From positions 186,001 through 250,000 of the forward strand of contig NZ_QMEW01000001.1 of assembly GCF_003284965.1 (NCBI RefSeq): 64,000 nt of DNA. Reading direction: 5' to 3'. The translations under genes and the position numbers were made by a program. The notes beneath the pieces are model-generated. The model was not told where the DNA came from. It was given only the letters and a program-made list of their open reading frames with translations, and ran no database searches. Position 1 is the stretch's first letter. Each line of letters opens with the position of its first letter. This stretch comes from Mycolicibacterium sp. GF69. Its GTDB lineage: Bacteria; Actinomycetota; Actinomycetes; Mycobacteriales; Mycobacteriaceae. Shown here in pieces: positions 60,426-64,000 of this stretch.

Positions 60426-61820
60426 GTGACGAATCCACGACGAGACAACGTGCTGATCGTGCACTGGCACGACCTCGGGCGGTACCTCGGCGCTTACGGC
60501 CATCAGGATGTTTCGAGCCCGCGTCTCGACGCTTTCGCCGCAGAGAGCATCCTGTTCACCCACGCCCATGCCACGGCGCCGCTCTGCTCACCATCGCGAG
60601 GTTCCCTGTTCACCGGCCGATATCCGCAGAGCAACGGACTGGTCGGCCTCGCCCACCACGGGTGGGAGTATCGTGCAGGCGTCCGCACGCTTCCTCGGCT
60701 GCTATCTGAATCAGGTTGGCACACAGCGCTGTTCGGCATGCAGCATGAAACGTCTTATCCGGCGGCGCTCGGCTTCGACGAGTTCGACGTGTCCAACTCC
60801 TACTGCGAGTACGTCGTCGAACAGGCGACCCGTTGGCTGGCCGACCCACCTGAGAAGCCCTTCCTACTGACCGCGGGTTTCTTCGAGACCCATCGCCCCT
60901 ATCCGCGGGAAAGGTACGAACCGCTCGCCGCGACCGACATCGATGTACCCGACTACCTGCCCGACACCGGAGACGTCCGGCAGGATCTCGCCGAGTTCTA
61001 CGGGTCGATATCGGTGGCCGACGCCGCGGTGGGACGACTGCTCGACACGCTTTCGCAGACCCGCCTCGACCGCACCACCTGGGTGGTGTTCATGACCGAT
61101 CACGGACCCGCACTCCCCCGCGCCAAGTCGACGTTGTACGACGCCGGCACGGGTATCGCGATGATTCTGCGCCCGCCCCGGGACAGGGACATCGGGCCGA
61201 AGGTGTACGACGAGTTGTTCAGCGGCGTCGATCTGGTGCCCACACTGCTCGAACTGCTCGGCGTGGCCATCCCTTCCGACGTCGAGGGGCTGTCCCATTC
61301 CGCCGGTCTGTTGACCGCTTCCGAGCCGCCGCCGGTGCGCACCGAGGTGTACACCACGAAGACCTACCACGACTCCTTCGACCCGATCCGCGCGATCCGG
61401 ACCAAGGAGTACAGCTACATCGAGAACTACGCACCGCGACCGCTGCTCGACCTGCCGTGGGACATCGCCGACAGTGCCCCCGGCCGCGCGGTGGCATCGC
61501 TGGTGCAAGGGCAGCGGCCCCAGCGCGAGCTGTACGACCTTCGAGCCGACCCCGCCGAATCGAACAATCTGCTGGGTCCCGACGTGACCGAGAAGGCCGA
61601 GGCCATCGCCGACGATCTTGCGCTGCTCCTCAACGACTGGCGCGTCAAGACCAACGACGTGATCCCTTCTGACTTCGCGGGCAGCCGGATATCGGAGCGC
61701 TACACCGAAACGTATCTACGTCTTCAGGGCTCGCTTCCGAGCCGCTCGGCGATCGCGGAGGAACGCGGCGTCCGGAACGACCACACCGACGACCACACCC
61801 CCAAACACACCGGCCGATAG
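60426..61820 (+). CDS. Sulfatase, type I (Rv0296c-like)
   Basis: This 464-residue protein has NVLIVHWHDLGRYLGAYG at the start, with HDL where most sulfatases have a DD pair. The formylglycine motif is CSPSRGSLFTGRYP near 73, with WVVFMTDHGP near 223. There is no signal peptide. It should remove sulfate from an organic ester. The GTG at 60426 follows AAAGGACTCGAA and matches the length of Rv0296c; a GTG at 60396 is less likely. It precedes stf0 by 65 bases on the same strand. Confidence 0.9.
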   Translation: MTNPRRDNVLIVHWHDLGRYLGAYGHQDVSSPRLDAFAAESILFTHAHATAPLCSPSRGSLFTGRYPQSNGLVGLAHHGWEYRAGVRTLPRLLSESGWHTALFGMQHETSYPAALGFDEFDVSNSYCEYVVEQATRWLADPPEKPFLLTAGFFETHRPYPRERYEPLAATDIDVPDYLPDTGDVRQDLAEFYGSISVADAAVGRLLDTLSQTRLDRTTWVVFMTDHGPALPRAKSTLYDAGTGIAMILRPPRDRDIGPKVYDELFSGVDLVPTLLELLGVAIPSDVEGLSHSAGLLTASEPPPVRTEVYTTKTYHDSFDPIRAIRTKEYSYIENYAPRPLLDLPWDIADSAPGRAVASLVQGQRPQRELYDLRADPAESNNLLGPDVTEKAEAIADDLALLLNDWRVKTNDVIPSDFAGSRISERYTETYLRLQGSLPSRSAIAEERGVRNDHTDDHTPKHTGR

Positions 61821-61885
61821 TTTCGCTCATGATGAGTGAAAACTCATGTGCTGCCGAATGTTTGCTGCGTCGGTAAGCTGCGCGC

Positions 61886-62686
61886 ATGTCAGTCCCGACG
61901 GCCTATCTCGTCTTGGCCTCCCAGCGCAGCGGCAGCACCCTGCTGGTCGAATCGTTGCGCGCGACGGGCGTTGCCGGCGAGCCCGGAGAGTTCTTCCAGT
62001 ATCTGCCGAGCACCAGTCAGTCGCCGCAGCCCCGGCAGTGGTTCGAGGGCGTGACCGATGAGTCGATCCTTCGCCTGCTCGATCCGCTCGACGAGGGCAA
62101 ACCCGACCTAGCCCCGCCGGAGATCTGGCGCGACTACATCCGTACGGTCGGTCGCACCCCCAACGGCATCTGGGGCGGCAAGTTGATGTGGAACCAGACA
62201 AGCCTGCTGCTCGACCGTGTCGACGGACTACCCGGCCGGTCCGGCACCGGGCTGCTCTCGGCCATCCGCGACGTCATCGGCAGCGACCCGCTTCTCATCC
62301 ACGTCCACCGACCCGACGTTGTTTCACAAGCTGTTTCGTTCTGGCGCGCCGTACAGACCCGGGTGTGGCGTGGCAGGCCGGACCCGGGGCGCGACGCCCG
62401 CGCCGAATACCACGCGGAGGCCATCGCGCATGTGGTCACCATGTTGTGTGCCCAGGAAGAAGGCTGGCGCAACTGGTTCGCGCAGGAGAACGTCACACCC
62501 ATCGAAGTGTCGTATCCGGTGTTGTGGCGCAACCTGTCCCAGATCGTCGGCGACGTTCTCGAAGCGCTCGGCCAGGACCGTCTGCTTGCGCCCACCCCGG
62601 CACTCGAACGGCAGGCCGATCAGCGCTCCGACGAATGGGTCGACAGGTACCGGGCCGACGCCGAACGGTACGGCCTGCCGGCCTGA
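61886..62686 (+). CDS. stf0: Trehalose 2-sulfotransferase Stf0
   Basis: This 266-residue sulfotransferase has the PAPS 5'-phosphosulfate loop [10 protein letters not shown] at 11-20 and [10 protein letters not shown] at 31-40, with the acidic residue in the position of the catalytic Glu of Stf0. [20 protein letters not shown] follows for 3'-phosphate binding. Stf0 transfers sulfate from PAPS to trehalose, giving trehalose-2-sulfate for sulfolipid-type glycolipids. Length and synteny with sulfatase, tam and Rv0293c match Rv0295c. It is cytosolic. It is 1 base from the convergent tam. Confidence 0.94.
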   Translation: MSVPTAYLVLASQRSGSTLLVESLRATGVAGEPGEFFQYLPSTSQSPQPRQWFEGVTDESILRLLDPLDEGKPDLAPPEIWRDYIRTVGRTPNGIWGGKLMWNQTSLLLDRVDGLPGRSGTGLLSAIRDVIGSDPLLIHVHRPDVVSQAVSFWRAVQTRVWRGRPDPGRDARAEYHAEAIAHVVTMLCAQEEGWRNWFAQENVTPIEVSYPVLWRNLSQIVGDVLEALGQDRLLAPTPALERQADQRSDEWVDRYRADAERYGLPA

Positions 62687-62687
62687 G

Positions 62688-63449
62688 TCATCCCACCTGG
62701 GCCACGGCGAAGATCCGCCGGAACGGAAAGAACGTCTGGCCGTCCGAGCGCTTCGGGTACGCGGCATCCAACACCGGAATCAGTTCAGCCCGAAACTGCT
62801 CCCACTCTGGGTCGCTGAGCCTACTGCGTACCGGCCGAAGCGCGGTGCCCGCGATCCACTCCAGCACCGGGTTGTCACCGGTCAACGCGTGCACATATGT
62901 TGTCTCCCAGGCGTCAACGGTGCATCCGGCATCGGAGAGCAGGGCTGCGTAACCGGCCGGATCACTTACCTGCCCCTGCCGGAACCCGAAGTCCCGCAGG
63001 GGTTCTGCCCATCGCGGGTGGCCCGCGAGTTCACGGACCGCGCGGTGTGACGGTGCGTCGAAGTTCCCGGGCACCTGGATCGCGATCCACGACCCGGCGG
63101 CCAATCGGCGGGCCCAGCCGACCAACAGCTCAGCGTGGTCCGGCACCCAATGCAGGGCGGCGTTGCTGATCACCACATCCGTATCTGGTTTCGGAGCCCA
63201 GTCGGCGACGTCACCGACGTAGGCATCGATCCCCCGGTCGCGCGCGGCCGCCACCATCTCCGGCGAGCTGTCCAGCGCTTCGATTGTGGCATGTGGCCAC
63301 CGCTGCGCCAGGGTGGTCGTGAGATTGCCGGGTCCACAACCCAGATCCACCACCCGCCGTGGGGCATCGGCGTTGACCCGCGACACCAGTTCGTAGAACG
63401 GGCGGCCACGCTCATCGGCGTAGGCCAAATAGACGTCCGGGTTCCACAT
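62688..63449 (-). CDS. tam: Trans-aconitate 2-methyltransferase
   Basis: This 253-residue SAM-dependent methyltransferase begins [20 protein letters not shown], typical for Tam. It has the SAM motif [16 protein letters not shown] near 33-48, GDVADWAP and [12 protein letters not shown]. It methylates trans-aconitate, a by-product inhibiting aconitase. It matches Rv0294. It is divergent from the gene at the window end, with 42 bases between starts. Confidence 0.93.
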   Translation of the reverse strand: MWNPDVYLAYADERGRPFYELVSRVNADAPRRVVDLGCGPGNLTTTLAQRWPHATIEALDSSPEMVAAARDRGIDAYVGDVADWAPKPDTDVVISNAALHWVPDHAELLVGWARRLAAGSWIAIQVPGNFDAPSHRAVRELAGHPRWAEPLRDFGFRQGQVSDPAGYAALLSDAGCTVDAWETTYVHALTGDNPVLEWIAGTALRPVRSRLSDPEWEQFRAELIPVLDAAYPKRSDGQTFFPFRRIFAVAQVG

Positions 63450-63491
63450 GGTTCACAGTTTGTCACCGGTCCAGCGGGTTACCATGCCGAC

Positions 63492-64000
63492 GTGAGCCAA
63501 TCGGATGCCAACCCGATCGATCCGCCCATCCCCGTCCCGGACATACCCGGTGCGGACGCCAGTGCCCGTGGACTGCCGCGGCGAGCCGATCTCACGCTGC
63601 GCCAGCGGTTCATCGTCGATTCCTCGGCCGTCGCCGATATCGCGCTGCGCACCGCGATCGCATCTCTGCTCGCGACCACGATGCTGCCGACCCTGGCGGT
63701 CGGGCTGAGCCGCTCGCAATCGCGTGCCGAACGTGAGCAGTTGCAGTTCTACGCCGAATTGGCGGCGGCGAAGGATCCCGCGCTGTCGTTTCCCGCACCG
63801 ACCGCAACGCCCCGAGTCGCTTCGCGCACCGCCAACCCGCTCGCCGAGTGGATTGCGAAGGGTCGCGTCCAGAACATCCGTTTCGACAGCAGCTTCGAGG
63901 CGATCAATCCGGATCTGCGCGAGCAGTGCCGCGGCTTCGAACGCAACAACGTCGTGCACGCCCAGCACTGGCGACACGACGACGGTCCGCATCCGACGTT
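63492..64000 (+). CDS. Conserved protein, N-terminal part (Rv0293c-like), cut by window edge
   Basis: The frame is open from GTG at 63492 to the window end (169 codons). The start is Pro-rich (SQSDANPIDPPIPVPDIPGA), followed by a helical segment (ADIALRTAIASLLATTMLPT) and later AEWIAKGRVQNIRFDSSF. Position after tam fits Rv0293c. I do not recognise a domain in the visible part. No stop occurs, so completeness is unknown. Confidence 0.75.
   Translation, partial: MSQSDANPIDPPIPVPDIPGADASARGLPRRADLTLRQRFIVDSSAVADIALRTAIASLLATTMLPTLAVGLSRSQSRAEREQLQFYAELAAAKDPALSFPAPTATPRVASRTANPLAEWIAKGRVQNIRFDSSFEAINPDLREQCRGFERNNVVHAQHWRHDDGPHPT

Overview
The window is high-GC actinobacterial DNA from a mycobacterium, most likely a fast-growing Mycolicibacterium. 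The gene set and order match the inverted M. tuberculosis H37Rv region from Rv0350 (dnaK) to Rv0293c. Recognisable blocks in order are the dnaK start, iniC-iniA-iniB and an Rv0340-like gene, the MalT-type regulator (Rv0339c, iniR), the Fe-S oxidoreductase Rv0338c (etfD), aspC, udgA, dcd with tRNA-Gly, Rv0320-, Rv0312-, Rv0310c-, Rv0309-, Rv0308- and Rv0307c-like genes, the sulfatase Rv0296c, stf0, tam and Rv0293c. These correspondences come from recalled family knowledge and synteny; no search was run.

Layout. Positions 1-843 hold the dnaK start, three HspR-type HAIR repeats and a vapC toxin remnant. Positions 843-20837 are accessory: a hydrolase, an SDR, a PucR regulator divergent from a wax ester/TAG synthase - acyl-CoA synthetase - SnoaL operon, an arylsulfatase, two large cyclase-ATPase proteins, a hemerythrin, an F420-type oxidoreductase and a glycosyltransferase. 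Positions 20840-30829 are the cell-envelope stress locus: dynamin-like IniA and IniC, IniB and its paralogue, a membrane-anchored Hsp70-like protein and IniR. A strong terminator and two clusters of TTAGGGG-type repeats lie between these genes. Positions 31009-36800 hold etfD behind a double palindromic operator, then aspC and a YibE/F membrane protein. Positions 36797-42818 form a leftward run: dcd, a membrane-anchored actin-fold-like protein, udgA, a P450 and a mycothiol-dependent-type protein.

Next to dcd is a tRNA-Gly(CCC) gene. Its 3' end plus flank is repeated 2271 bp downstream. The repeats bracket one lower-GC alkylsulfatase lipoprotein gene and no integrase, which looks like a minimal tRNA-targeted island. 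Positions 45270-54680 hold an ArsR-type sensor, several exported proteins, a GlxA/HD/cupin cluster, an M15-like zinc peptidase, an SDR remnant and a second pair of membrane-anchored actin-fold-like/Hsp70-like proteins. Positions 54791-64000 hold a FAD-Rieske fusion protein, an L,D-transpeptidase-like protein, a PAP2-lipid kinase fusion, a second PAP2 protein, and the sulfatase/Stf0/Tam end.

Three themes stand out. The first is envelope maintenance: the ini system, L,D-transpeptidase, M15 peptidase, PAP2 enzymes and surface proteins with Thr/Pro tails. The second is lipid and sulfate ester metabolism: WS/DGAT, acyl-CoA synthetase, EtfD, three sulfatases and Stf0. The third is a family of four inner-membrane proteins with a cytosolic actin/Hsp70-like or related domain, one membrane helix and a low-complexity outer tail; this family is the best candidate here for a poorly described system.
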